Origin: Nemania diffusa
Taxonomy: Eukaryota > Ascomycota > Sordariomycetes > Xylariales > Xylariaceae
Assembly (NCBI GenBank): GCA_038501195.1
Contig: JBBPUQ010000009.1
Coordinates: forward strand, 3,844,001-3,908,000
Direction of reading: 5' to 3'
Length of the DNA stretch: 64,000 bases
In this document: piece after piece, positions 11,737 through 22,774 of the stretch
How the letters are laid out: each line of letters begins with the position of its first letter
Numbering within the stretch: position 1 is the stretch's first letter
Translations under genes and position numbers: made by a program
The notes under the pieces: model-generated
Seen by the model: the letters and a program-made list of their open reading frames with translations, nothing else
What the model was told of the DNA's origin: nothing
Database searches by the model: none

Positions 11737-12900
11737 CTTGAAGATGGAACTGTCTGTTCAAAGCTTGGCGAGTCCTAGCGAATGCGAAGTGTGGTGCACA
11801 GAAAATATGCCTCTGAGCACGCCGTCGATTCTTATTATATCTCTCAACATCTCCTGCATGGACTCCCGCGCAGGAGCGAATTTATTAAGCAGGTACAATG
11901 CCGAGAACATTAACCATGTCCGATGACGACGAGAAGCGGCTCAGTTAGGACACACGGGAGATCGTCAAAGGTCACAACCCGGCGGTTAAACTGCCTCGCA
12001 GGCTGTACAGCCAGTCAGCGGCGCGCTCTACATTGCTCGGGACCTAGATGAATCGACCTAGATGGGGACCCCGGAGGCACGGCTACCCAATTTTATATCG
12101 TTTATATTAATACTAGATGGCTGTTCCATGGTTCGATACCGGCTTCGAATGTTCCCAGGTTTTGGGTTAAGCTGGTGCTAAATCACTCCATGCATAGTAG
12201 CCGAGATCTGGTCGCGCAGCGTATTATACATTCTGCTTCACATTAGTCGTCAAAGCTCTTAAATGCATGCACTCTCTCTCCAACACACGGATTAGAATAA
12301 TTATACAAAAATTTTTTTTTTTATATATTTAAAAAATAATAATAAAATAAACGGCTAAGCCGCTAGTTATATAACAAATTAACAACTTGGCTTTTAACGC
12401 TTTTTTTTTTAGTAAAAAAATTATTAATTGTGAAAGCTTATAAATGCTTGCATTCTTCGACACGCGAATCAGGGTCGCCGAAAACATGGTGTCGATATAC
12501 GTGTTTGATACATCTAACAATGGCTTATCCGTCCTTTGACGCCTGCCGCGCACTTGGCTCAAAGGTGAGGTTGACTTAACAATAGTTATCTAGGTGCCTA
12601 GGAGGTGAAGACATTTGTTGTCTACGATGTAGGTCCTTGGTCACTGCACCTTTGAACTGGAAATAAAGGGCGAATAATGGAAGGCTTTTGACAAAGAATA
12701 CAATGCTCATTGTACATACCATATCAACTCCTATATAAGTTGTCCGTTCACGTCTTGAGAATCTATCTCTCGACCAACTCATCAAGCTTCATCACCAACA
12801 CAGTCTAAACACGTGAGTATTGACTACTCACCATCCTCGAACTACTTCTACCCAAGCACTCTCTACTACTGACTTCAGATCCCAACCAAAACCCATCATC
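11737..12900. other. Intergenic with an AT-rich block
   Basis: No gene is seen. At 12300-12425 lies a very AT-rich block with poly-T/poly-A tracts. It is flanked by two imperfect direct copies of a segment of roughly 40-50 bp (left near 12250-12300 with CAAAGCTCTTAAATGCATGC, right near 12430-12480 with GAAAGCTTATAAATGCTTGC). The right part should include the promoter of the next small gene. Confidence 0.5.
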
Positions 12901-13077
12901 ATGTGCTGGAAACAAGAGTACAAGTTCGCCGGATGCGGCCACCGCGTCGTGGTCGAGAGTGTGACGGTGCGCAAATGCCCTTCCGCCGAGGCGTACGGAC
13001 ATCCGTGTATAGGATCCTTTGAGAACCCCGAATCAGATGTCGTGAAAAAGCCAGGGAACTGCCCCCGTTGCCAGTAA
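12901..13077 (+). CDS. Small cysteine-rich, zinc-finger-like protein (58 aa), possibly longer
   Basis: The frame from the ATG at 12901 (context ATCATCATGTG) encodes a short protein with CW, a CGH motif (AGCGHRV), further cysteines and a final CPRC. The spacing of Cys/His pairs (CGH ... C ... C ... CPRC) suggests a small zinc-binding fold. Short fungal hypothetical proteins beginning MCW or MCY with CGH and CPxC motifs are common in ascomycetes and have no known role. The TAA stop lies inside CCAGTAAGT, a perfect splice donor, so the gene may continue into a second exon that I could not place. Confidence 0.5.
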   Translation: MCWKQEYKFAGCGHRVVVESVTVRKCPSAEAYGHPCIGSFENPESDVVKKPGNCPRCQ

Positions 13078-13663
13078 GTCCCTAGCTAGAATGACACAGA
13101 GAACAACCCGAAGTAGCGATGATACAAAAGGCAAGTAGCTTCCCTTAGATTAGACTGGTGAATTACAATTTAGAAATATACAAGAAGTTTGATAAGCTTG
13201 TAAGCGTTTGTGACCGATTAGATAGGATTTAAAAAATGATTATGTCCCATATAGCCTAGTAAGATGTAGAAAGTTGAGAGTCTAGCGGTTAGTAGACCCC
13301 ATCTTGAACTTTATAATGCTCCGTGAAAAGAAGACTGAAGGGAAAGGAATGACATTTAGGCGCTTGAGATTTCTTTTTTTCAAGCAGAGAATTTAAAGTA
13401 ATATTTTATCATTCCAATACAAAATCATTTTTCCCGTCGAATCCTTTTCACAAAGTGGAAGAGCAAAGGTAAAGAGAGCATGAATCACTGGCCAGTATAT
13501 TATTAAAATAATCGTCTAACCTACCCCGCAGTATGAACTATGAGAACCGAGTAATTGACAAGTTCTCGATGGTAATCGGAAAACTTCTCATCTCCTACAT
13601 TTCATGGGATGGCGCGCTACTCCAGGTATTAACTAAAAATACACAACTAGAACGTGACTTACG
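13078..13663. other. Intergenic, AT-rich
   Basis: No coding frame is supported. It lies between a plus-strand and a minus-strand gene, so it holds two 3' ends and possibly an unplaced exon of the upstream small gene. Confidence 0.45.
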
Positions 13664-14476
13664 CTAACCATGAGAATTCTCGAAATCTGAATAGCTTCGG
13701 CCTATCGCGTTATAGTCAACTCCATTCCATTCTAATACAGGATACTTGTCGCTGTTCACCTGCTCCTGCTCTTCAGCCACCGCTTCGGGGACCCAGACAG
13801 TGGAGTCACCGTCTTGCAGCCAAGAGACGCGGCTAAAAGGGGGACGGTTATGATCGAGAAAGAGGCGCATCTGCGCATGGATATGTCCCATCTCGTCTTC
13901 CACCGTGGATAGTTCCTCCTGTACATTGAAACAGGCCTCTTCGAAATACAAGAGCTCTTCCAGTTGGGACGCCGTCCGGTGCAGGGCGGGTGTGTTAGAA
14001 AAGGATTCGCAAAGCTGCTCATAGTGCCTCTTCCACCTGCCGAGGATCGCTGTGAGCTCCTGGCCGCAGACCTCGAGACGCTGGAACTCGGCTTTTAGCG
14101 TGTGCTTCATCGAAGCTCGGATCGGGACGCATTGGTTTTGAGTGAAGATGATGGGCACGCCGCTTCGTCTATCTTCTTCGTTACTATCATAGCTATCTAC
14201 GCCTGGTAGAGTATAGCCGCCAGGTTCTTGAGTGGTGGGTCCTGGCTTGAATTTATCGTTAAGATATGATCTGCCTCGATGGTGGCCTCTCCTCCTAGAT
14301 GCCAGTGAGATACTTCGTACAAGCTTGCCGTTGCGCACGCGAGGCCCTTTTTTAGTTAACCAGCTCTCGGTATTTTGCGGCGGGAGAGAATTGTATCGCT
14401 TCACCAGACAGCATTTGGAAGGGCCTGGCTTGGACGAATGATATAGATGCTCTTCGGGGGACGTAACTCTGCTCAT
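13664..14476 (-). CDS. Hypothetical protein with a central helical region (270 aa)
   Basis: The family is unrecognised. This single open frame starts at an ATG at 14476. The N-terminal 110 residues are basic and low in order (RRRGHHRGRSYL). Residues of about 115-215 form a continuous helical stretch (MKHTLKAEFQRLEVCGQELTAIL, then an acidic helix). A conserved-looking segment near residue 220 has alternating Trp and Asp (SWLQDGDSTVWVPE), and the tail is acidic/aromatic. There is no signal peptide or membrane segment. It runs in the same direction as the Zn2Cys6 gene upstream, with a 313-bp gap. Composition and length favour a real gene. Confidence 0.6.
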   Translation of the reverse strand: MSRVTSPEEHLYHSSKPGPSKCCLVKRYNSLPPQNTESWLTKKGPRVRNGKLVRSISLASRRRGHHRGRSYLNDKFKPGPTTQEPGGYTLPGVDSYDSNEEDRRSGVPIIFTQNQCVPIRASMKHTLKAEFQRLEVCGQELTAILGRWKRHYEQLCESFSNTPALHRTASQLEELLYFEEACFNVQEELSTVEDEMGHIHAQMRLFLDHNRPPFSRVSWLQDGDSTVWVPEAVAEEQEQVNSDKYPVLEWNGVDYNAIGRSYSDFENSHG

Positions 14477-14789
14477 AATGAAATGGATACCAGAAATGCT
14501 TAAAATTGTTATTCATCCGAGAACCATGGGGAGGACATTCTGTGGTATGACGGCCTTTAATAACCCGAAACGTGCTAAGATGAAGGGAAGGGTAGTAAAC
14601 AGCGTTGTCGTTGGGCTGTACACCATAAAAACAAAGTAAGGGACAATGTGATTGAATGAAAGGTTGGCAATGAACGAGTTTGATGAAAGAGACTCAAACA
14701 TAAACAAGCCCATTGTTGCCCCTAATAGATCTAGGCTCGGATTCAAGGGATAACTCTTATCGGCTCTGGATTCTGGACAGGCGCGGCGC
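14477..14789. other. Intergenic, 313 bp
   Basis: It separates two minus-strand genes. A hydrophobic frame on the minus strand (first ATG about 14713) is open for about 66 codons but looks like chance in AT-rich DNA. Confidence 0.4.
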
Positions 14790-15905
14790 TCATTTGGGCG
14801 AAGTAGAAATGGGTTTCATATAGGCGCACCTTGTTATCCCATCTCTTATTCGACTGAATTGATCTGCCTGGCGTTGACTGCGTTCCTCGAGAAGCTCACA
14901 CTGTAATAACACTACCATCATTTCTCTCTCCGGAGGGTCGATTACCTTTGAAGCGTCTTCTACCGTTTTACGCAATAATTTAGCGTTCTCTACTAGGACC
15001 GAGGCTATGTGGGCGAACAATGTGGCCTGCATCGAGGACGCCGATGCTGCCGAAGCGACAAAGTTGCCGACGCGGAGCTCGGGTATGTGCAGCCGGGGTT
15101 GGCTTAAGTCGGGAGAGGCTGCGGTAACCTTTGCGCAAAATTTGGAGGCGTCGGCGATGTAGTCCAGGACGTCCGATACCTTGCCATGACAAGCTGCCAC
15201 AAGGTTGAAGAGGAACGCATCGATGCGGCTACGGGCCGGAGCTGCTTCTTTAAACACATCGGCGAAGTCGTCCGACAGCTCGCAGTTGTGAAGACAATCT
15301 GGGTCTTGGCAATCCCCTATGCGGCATGGGTTGGATTCGCTAGATAATAGGCGAAGAAGATCTGGGTATAGATCAATCAGACGCTGGGCGAGGGTTAAAA
15401 GTTGCTCGATGCATCGCGAATGCGAGATGTGGATGACATGCTGAGAGAACAACTCTTCAGGGTCACCCCCTTTTGGTAGGTGAATGTCTGCGATTGGGCT
15501 CAGTTCGACCGACACAGCGTGTATCTCGGCAGCTATAGTCGATAGCTGCCGTACACATATGGACCTAGGATCTTGCAATGTTGTCTCTGTGTCGAGTGTT
15601 GGGTCCGATAAAGCTGGGGATATGTAGTCTAGATTAGTCACTGACGGGCCGGAAGTACTGGCCAAGGGTGGCCATATGAGATGAAGATCAAGATTGTCAT
15701 CTCCTTGAGGATTCTGCTGGAACAATGCATCGTTATTGTAGGTAACGTTGGAGGACGCGCGACGCCAAGCCGGACCGGCTGGACTGAAGACGCAATGAGA
15801 CCCTGCTTTCCGACACCGGGAGCATGTGGCACTCCCGGGTTCCTTTGGGCATTTCAATTTCTGAGCATGGCATCGATCACATGAAGACCTCAGAGGCCGC
15901 GGCAT
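14790..15905 (-). CDS. Zn2Cys6 transcription factor with AflR-like C-terminal region (371 aa)
   Basis: The N-terminus carries a complete binuclear zinc cluster with CX2CX6CX8CX2CX6C spacing (SCDRCHAQKLKC ... CSRCRKAGSHC, residues about 9-38), the DNA-binding domain of fungal Gal4-type regulators. A Ser/Thr-rich linker follows. Residues of about 110-350 are helical and Cys-containing (CIEQLLTLAQRLIDLYPDLL, DAFLFNLVAACHGKVSDVL, VLLQCELLEERSQRQADQFS), resembling the C-terminal region of the aflatoxin regulator AflR family. The single-exon frame starts at an ATG at 15905. Such factors often regulate neighbouring secondary-metabolite or sugar-use genes, but no metabolite backbone gene is visible nearby. 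A link to the adjacent alpha-glucosidase is only a possibility. Confidence 0.85.
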   Translation of the reverse strand: MPRPLRSSCDRCHAQKLKCPKEPGSATCSRCRKAGSHCVFSPAGPAWRRASSNVTYNNDALFQQNPQGDDNLDLHLIWPPLASTSGPSVTNLDYISPALSDPTLDTETTLQDPRSICVRQLSTIAAEIHAVSVELSPIADIHLPKGGDPEELFSQHVIHISHSRCIEQLLTLAQRLIDLYPDLLRLLSSESNPCRIGDCQDPDCLHNCELSDDFADVFKEAAPARSRIDAFLFNLVAACHGKVSDVLDYIADASKFCAKVTAASPDLSQPRLHIPELRVGNFVASAASASSMQATLFAHIASVLVENAKLLRKTVEDASKVIDPPEREMMVVLLQCELLEERSQRQADQFSRIRDGITRCAYMKPISTSPK

Positions 15906-16611
15906 GATGGAGAGTAGAGAGTGGTTTCATAGTTGACTTAGGTATGCGTGAGAGACTGAGAGTACCTGAAAGGCTCATTCGTTGTATGTGTATTATAGAT
16001 ATTACCGGTTAGGAGAATAATAAGGACGCACGCTAGCTCTATATAGAGTATTATCTACTTAACACAACATAACTCGTAAGTAGGTACCTAGAAGTCTGGA
16101 TGGCTATTATATGATTGTTTTTTTTTTTTGCGTAGCATTCATAAAATAAAAGAATCGCGGTTGCGTAGTGTAGTATCATGCGTATCTTTAGAAGATTGTG
16201 AGAGGATTGTGTTGATTACAGAATATATAGGTCGCGACTGAAATGGGCGATGGACTGTTCTTTGGCTTCTATATTGGTATTTGAACATAGTGGGAATGAG
16301 TGGGTGAGTATAGATGGATTATGTAGATAAAACACAGCATACCACAGCTACGGGACAAAAAAAAACTAGTAGCATCGCGAGTTTGAATTTAGGTACTATG
16401 GGTGGTGGTGAATGTTTGGCGACCGGTTTTGTTTTGGCTAGGATGCCTGGCCACGATCTATGGAGATATGCTCAATGCAGTGGCATATATGAATGGTGCC
16501 GCTGTGTGGGTGTGGGTATTTCGTAATATAGTAGAAGAGTATCATCATTACTAAATCTTAGATAAATGCCCTATAGCTTTCTCTTGATGCACGTTCCTCT
16601 ACCTACTATTT
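15906..16611. other. Intergenic, 0.7 kb
   Basis: This should contain the Zn2Cys6 gene promoter and the GH31 gene 3' end. It has a poly-T run near 16120 and short repeats of GTAGGTACCTA type. No gene is seen. Confidence 0.45.
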
Positions 16612-19600
16612 TCAAGACCAGCTCAAAGTCCAGTCAGCCGCCCAAGCCCCTTCCTGAGTGAGCGTATCCAACCCCTTTACCACAATACCCGGGAGCGAGG
16701 AGTCAAAATGCCAAAGTTTGTCATCGAGCTTCGTTGTGCCGAACGTGACTTCGGAAACCTCGCCTTCTACGCCGAGAACCGTCACGTTGCCGAGCGGATT
16801 CCTGTCTTCGTCATAAGTACCCGACCGCACTGCGGTGAGCAAAGATTTAGAAACGGAAAACTAGACGATATGGTTAGTAAAGAAGCTGGCAGAGTATATG
16901 GAATGAGAAGAGAGAGGAAATGTGTGCACTTACGTCAACCCAGGCCGTGGCATTCGGGTTCACACTCTCGCCATCATCAAGGTACAGCCCCCCGCTCGCC
17001 TCCCCCTCCGCATCGAGCGCCACGAGCAGCGACCACGGGCTCGCGCGCACCGCGGCCGTCGTGAGCCCCGGCTCGTGCAGCGGCACCACGCTGCCGCCGC
17101 GCACGAACACGGGGATGTGGCCGAGCGGCGCCGCGATCGTCACGTTCTGCCCCGCGCCGACGCCCGCGCTGACGCGCGTCTGGTTGTACCAGTCGTACCA
17201 CGCCGTGCCGGCCCCGGCGCCGGGGAACACGCCGGCGACGCTCGTCGCGCCCGGCTCGAGCACCGGCGTCACGAGGATGGCGCCGCCGAGCAGGAACTGC
17301 CGGTCCGCGGCCGCGAGCCAGGGCTCGTCGGGGAACTCCCACGCCAGCGCGCGCATCGTCGTCGAGCCCGTCGCGTGGCTCAGGTAGAAGGTCGTGTAGA
17401 GGTACGGCAGCAGCGCGTAGCGGATCGCCATGGCCGTCTTGCTGGCCTCGATCACCGAGGGCCAGAGGTACGGCTCCTGCGACGTCGCGCTGATCTCGTT
17501 GTGGTTGCGGTAGAAGGGGAAGAAGGCGGACAGCTGCATCCACCGGTTGCAGAGCTCCTCGGTCGCATCGTTCGCGAACCCGCATGTGTCGACGCCGAAC
17601 ATGGGCATGCCGTAGAGGGAGAAGGAGAGGGCTTGCGGGATGGCGAAGTAGAGGTATGTGAAATTCGAGTAGTTGTCGCCACTGTTGGTTGTGCTATTTA
17701 GTTTTAATTCTTGGAGAGACAATACTGTCGATAGCTTACCCCCAGTGGCCAGCAACCTTTCCAGAGCCTGCAAAGGTCGAACGCCCGATGATGAAGGGCC
17801 GCTTGGTTGGAAAGATATTGAGAAGAGCATGATACGTCGCATTCAGGAGTTGGTGACCCCAGACGTTGTGGAAATCATACTGTACCGTTCCATCGTTGTG
17901 AGTCGCATTAGGACTCATTGTCTTGCCGCCAAGCTCACCGTGATAGTTGTCTACTGCATAAGGGGGGAATTCGATGTTACGAGGATCCGAGTCTGCCGTG
18001 CTAGATGAAAACGTGGATTCTAAACCCGTCATGCCGTAATCTCTCTCACTACTACCGCAACTGCCTATGCAGAATGAAGATACTTCGGACATGTCAATCC
18101 AGATACCATCGAAGGGGATCTTCTCGTGATACCCGGCAACCTCGGATATCCACCATTCATTAGTTCCTGTGCCTGAAAATAAGGCACCGATCCAGTCGGC
18201 CCAGGCTACAATCTTTTAGTATACCGCATTTTCCTTAGTTGAAGAATACACTTACTGCAATATCCTGGCCAGACTTGTCCTACATAGAGTGACCCGTCGG
18301 GATTCGACACGAAAACATTTTGTTCAAGCCCTCGCGTAAAAGAGGGATACTCGTCAGTCTGATTGTCGGGTATGGGCACATATATTCCGGCATCAATAAT
18401 AGGGATGTAATGCTGGTTCTTCTCGTGAAGCTCTGCAAGGAACTCGGCACCTTTGTCATACGGAAAGCGATCCGGATCGTTTTCAAAATCTCGGTAGGCC
18501 TTCATATAATCAATATCATCTGCACCCAAGTCAATAACACGGTGATATGAAAAGGAGGCGCAATATCAAGGGACGATGACATACTCCAAATTGTTTCAAG
18601 GGGGATCTCATTTTTGGCGAAGTTGTCGACGACATCTTGCACAACAGACCAGTTCTGGTAACCCCACCGACACTGATGGAACCCGAAGGTCCAATACTGC
18701 TGCATTGCGGGAAGTCCGATGGCACTTGTCTGGTACGATTTGGTGACGCGGTCTTGCGTGGGACCCTCGTAAAAGTAGAGGTCAATGGTGCCGCCTAATG
18801 CCCTCCAGGTTATCTTAGACTCTCTCAGGAGGATTTCTTGTGTATGCGCATTCCGATGGAAGAGGCTATGAGTAAATGACTTATACTGAGCTGACCTATC
18901 GGTAGGATACGCTGCATAGCTCATTTCACCATTCTGATCAACCTCGAAATATCGAGTGTCGAGATAGATTGGGTGAAAGCCATATAAGTTCGCGTCAATG
19001 ATATCACCAACATCAGCATTGTGTAGAGTTCCTAGGCTCAATTGTTAGCTATTACTCATGTCTATGGAGAGGGAGCCACTGCGCACTTGTAACATTATTT
19101 CCTAGCCGAAAACTGTGAATAGTTTCGCCCAATCCGTATAAATTATAGTTCTCGGGCAAAGAAGACCCAAACTCGATGAATTGGTCTTCGTAGACGATCT
19201 GAGTGTTCTCAGTTGTGAATAATACATCACCAGTACTCTTGCGTGTGATCGTGAATGAGAAGGTTGGCTCATTACTCCATGAAAAGTTAAGATCACTCTG
19301 TGGCTTGGTATCCCCTTCAACTTTGGGTTTCGGAACCAGGATGTCAGGGAGGATGAACCACGATTGGTTTCCCTGGCCGATGTACTTGGGGAGTATTTCG
19401 ACGTGAAGCCTGTCCGCTGCTTGGTACTCGACCACGAGGTTCAGGGCCTCGACGTCGGTCCCGTAGACATTACAAGCATCGCCGGCCAAGATCAAGTCGG
19501 CAGTCAAGCCGAGGGGCGTTTCGACTACATTCGACGCATTGTACCCAGGACACACAGATTGAGGATCTACTGCCCCGGGGTCATGAATATTCGGAGTAAC

Positions 19601-19939
19601 GGTACCATCGTCTCGCCCACGCAAGGCGGTAGACGATGACAGTGGCAACAGGAGTATGAAAATGCCGAGGGCGACGAGCATGGCGGCGAGCAGAGCTATG
19701 GCTTTTACGGTCTCTCCACGGCGTCTCTTGACATGTACGGAGCCATGGAGCGTCACGACTGCTGAGCCGAGGATGCTTGATATAAGTACGACCTGAGAAA
19801 GCGGGGTCAAGTGCTCGTACCAGGCGTCCAACTTGATATAACTGGTATAGAACAGGCTAATGATCTGGTGTGGTAGCAGCGGCGGCCATTCTGAAGGAAG
19901 TATTTCGGCCATATTGCAGGCGGGAAGACGTGTTGGCAT
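16612..19939 (-). CDS. GH31 alpha-glucosidase, six exons
   Basis: A secreted alpha-glucosidase that releases glucose from maltose, isomaltose and starch oligomers. Exons read as 19087-19939, 18585-19031, 18256-18519, 17740-18172, 16934-17681 and 16612-16860, about 997 residues. Family signatures are 'SVCPGYNASNVV', 'CNVYGTDVEALNL', 'FHQCRWGYQNW', the nucleophile motif 'DGIWIDMSE', the acid/base region 'GRSTFAGSGK...AGHWGGDN' and 'CNRWMQLSAFFPFYRNHN'. The ATG at 19939 keeps the longest frame, with two hydrophobic stretches before the conserved part. An internal ATG at 19681 with context GCCGCCATG would give a 911-residue protein with a standard signal peptide (MLVALGIFILLLPLSSSTA), a plausible real start. 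Near 18180 the conserved TVFADW-like segment can be read but is out of frame with what follows, so intron 3 was extended over it (see findings). Confidence 0.9.
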
Positions 19940-21025
19940 TGTCGCTCCAGACGTGATCGGCCCTCACGAGACCATCGGTAACATAGTTGTCAGAGTTAAA
20001 CTTCCTATAATGGATGGTTTCCAAGAGACGATGTGACGATAACCAAAGACGAAGGCTAGCTCGTATACTCCAAATAAACCGTATTGGCGTGGAGAGGCTC
20101 ACACGGGGGATTATTTAGCTGGCGACTTTTCTCTCTTTACAACTAGGTAGACAAACGAGTGTAATTAGGCAATTCCGCTGTTTAGGTAGGTATAGGACGT
20201 TGGCATAGAGAATATGGAAGAGCAAATATGTCTATACGTATGTAGATATGGTAAATTTTCTGGGCTTGTAAATGAAGCTTATATGCTATATAGGTTGGGA
20301 GTCTCAAGTTGAACAACTGATGGATGAGTTAATGGTAAACAAAGCTACCTCCTACATAGTAGGTAGGTTGGTATGTATCTACAGAGGGACGGGCCGAAAG
20401 GTAATACATATGTACCTAAGACGGGGTTAGCTTTACAGGGATAATGCATCGCTTTCCCCGCGGGTTACAATCCCCCTCACCAAAGTTACATGACTTACAT
20501 CATAGCTTCAAAACGTTTACGAGAGAGCTTCAGATGTGATTGGATGTGTAGAAATAAATTATTAATTTAGCTATTAAGTAACTGATAAGTTGGATCCACT
20601 TGCTGTAGTATGAATTGGTTACACTGTTGCTGACCTTTGTTTAATCAACTCTAAGTTGATAGATGTAATTGAAAAAAAAGCGAAGGCATTAATGCTATAG
20701 CGTCACCTCTATTAATGCATAACCTCTGCTAGCCCGATATTACCCCGGATTTTGTGCCTGGCTAGTGAAGGTAGGTGGCGTACCTAGTTTTGCCCCACTC
20801 GGTACGGAAGATTCGAGCTGGGCCAACTTCCGCCTTGTACTCTAGGGTAGGTTACTTCGGTATCTATTACAACATTCCTATTCCCATCAATCAATCATCA
20901 TATCCTTCTTCCGAACTACGACACCACAATAACGCATCATAGCACATCACACTTTCTACTACATCACAATAGACACTACAGAGCAGAAGGGAAAACAGGA
21001 TAAAAGCAAGAAAAAGGGAATCACG
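19940..21025. other. Divergent promoter region between GH31 and YTH1
   Basis: This 1.1-kb region separates a minus-strand from a plus-strand gene and should hold both promoters. It is AT-rich with several GTAGGTAGGT/ACCTACC motifs. The last 140 bases before 21026 are CA-rich (TACATCACAATAGACACTACAG), as in a transcribed leader. No gene is seen. Confidence 0.5.
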
Positions 21026-21841
21026 ATGGCAGCCGCCACAACGTCGGCCCCGACGGCCACCGACCTCGCCCAGCAGATCCTCGACCACCGCGCCCCCGCC
21101 TACACCTTCACCTTCTCGCCCTTCCTGCGCAGCACCTACGGCCACGGGTACTCGCCGAACCGCCCCATATGCAAGGACTACCTCGCGGGGCACTGCCCCG
21201 CCGGCGCGCACTGCCCCGACCGGCACACGACCTCCCCTTCCTCCTCCTCCTCCTCGGCCGCCACCAACACCGGCGGCCAAGGCGGCGGCGCGAACGCGTC
21301 GTACAACTCGCTCGTCTGCAAGCACTGGCTGCGCGCGCTCTGCAAGAAGGGCGAGGGCTGCGAGTTCCTGCATGAGTACAACCTGCGCAAGATGCCCGAG
21401 TGCAACTTCTTCGTGCGCAACGGCTACTGCTCCAACGGCGACGAGTGCCTGTACCTGCACATCGACCCCCTCAGCAAGCTGCCGCCCTGCCCGCACTACG
21501 ACCGCGGCTTCTGCCCGCTCGGCCCCACCTGCAGCAAGCGCCACGTGCGCCGGCGGCTCTGCGTGTGCTACCTCGCCGGCTTCTGTCCCGACGGCCGGAA
21601 TTGCAAGGAGGGCGCGCATCCCCGGTGGGATAAGAACCTCGAGAAGCCGGTGCCGAAGAGCGAGGTCGTTGCGCGCGAGGAGCCGAGGCGGGACGAGGGC
21701 GATGAGGAGATGAGGGACTTTGGGGGGCGCAGGGATAGGGATGATAAGTTTGGCGGGCGAGGCGATCGCTTTGGTGGTGCGAGGGGTGGGAGGTGGCGTG
21801 GGAGGGGGGATAGGAAGTTTAGGGGGAGAGGACACCACTGA
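21026..21841 (+). CDS. YTH1: mRNA 3'-end-processing protein Yth1 / CPSF30, five CCCH zinc fingers (271 aa)
   Basis: Yth1 is the CPSF30-type subunit of the cleavage and polyadenylation factor, where its zinc fingers bind the AAUAAA-type signal. Five tandem CX8CX5CX3H-type fingers are visible at about residues 50-205: CKDYLAGHC..., CKHWLRALC..., CNFFVRNGYC..., CPHYDRGFC... and CVCYLAGFC.... A Ser/Gly-rich insertion of about 30 residues separates the first two fingers (TTSPSSSSSSAATNTGG). The C-terminus is an Arg/Gly/Asp-rich tail ending FRGRGHH. It is a single exon with start context TCACGATGG. Third-position GC is very high, giving a 362-codon antisense shadow. Length and finger number match fungal Yth1. 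Confidence 0.95.
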   Translation: MAAATTSAPTATDLAQQILDHRAPAYTFTFSPFLRSTYGHGYSPNRPICKDYLAGHCPAGAHCPDRHTTSPSSSSSSAATNTGGQGGGANASYNSLVCKHWLRALCKKGEGCEFLHEYNLRKMPECNFFVRNGYCSNGDECLYLHIDPLSKLPPCPHYDRGFCPLGPTCSKRHVRRRLCVCYLAGFCPDGRNCKEGAHPRWDKNLEKPVPKSEVVAREEPRRDEGDEEMRDFGGRRDRDDKFGGRGDRFGGARGGRWRGRGDRKFRGRGHH

Positions 21842-22774
21842 GATGCGATCGTCTTTGCCACATCGAAACAACCCTTCGAGTTGGGAGCCTTGATGTTGCG
21901 CTATGCTGTCGACCTGACCTGCGTCGTTGGTAGGGGTCCAGCCTGGGAGATAGCATCGTAACCTAAGAGAGGCTGTCACTCTCTTAGCGGGCGGCTGGCC
22001 AGCTGGCTGTACCCCTTTTGGCTGCTAGCCAGTGTTCGAACTACGCAAGATGCTACGATATACTTACTATACGACTTCGGGGTCACGTAAGATGGCCCTG
22101 TGAGATACGAAGCTGCTAGGTCTAAGGAAGCTAACTACCTGGCCTGCCTACATCCTTTGAGCCCAGCTGGGAAGTCTAAAGGGTATATATAGCACATTAC
22201 CCTTCCCCAAGGCAATACACATCTTGAGAGCAAAGCTCTCCAAATCATTTTGTACAAGTCTCACAACTAAATCATTCATAGATGAATAGATAGATACCCG
22301 TTTCATATAATAAAAAGCCATGCAAAAATTTATTTCCGTGTGGTACTCATGATGTGAATGCTGAAGCCGTCGAGGCATCCCCGAGCCTGCGATATGCGTT
22401 CCATTAACGTGGATGGAGGTTTTCTCTTTCTCATAATGCCCTGCCTCTACGACCATCGTGTCATATATTCATATGCGTGTGTATGTACATTTCGTAAAAC
22501 ATCAGACTATCCCTTGGGTTGGTGGATATGTGCACCGTTCATGACAACGACATGACATCATATTTGGTTACTCCTTCCAGACACTGCAATGTACAACAAT
22601 TAGTGATTGCTATCTCGAGTATGGCATCTAAGTGGTTGGTTTGGTCGGTTGGTTGGTTGCGTGGCTTTCGGGAGCATACAGAAGCCCGCAATACGTCGTC
22701 ATGACCCCCTCAACCCCCTCAACCGACGCTGTCTTCGGAGAATAAACGACGAATGGATAGACTCGGAGAATCAC
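21842..22774. other. Convergent intergenic region, 0.9 kb
   Basis: It holds the 3' ends of YTH1 and the DUF1776 gene. Only short frames are seen, one partly antisense to the other; none has recognisable features. Confidence 0.5.

Noticed and set aside
14513..14746. Hydrophobic minus-strand frame between two genes
   Set aside because: It is short, starts from TTG, and could be chance in AT-rich DNA; no homology is recognised.
16922..17701. Long plus-strand frame (259 codons) opposite GH31 exon 5
   Set aside because: It is Arg-rich shadow coding in GC-rich sequence; the minus strand carries conserved GH31 motifs.
20891..21979. 362-codon minus-strand frame antisense to YTH1
   Set aside because: It is the Ala/Val/Arg-rich mirror of a very GC-rich coding strand; the plus strand encodes five perfect CCCH fingers.
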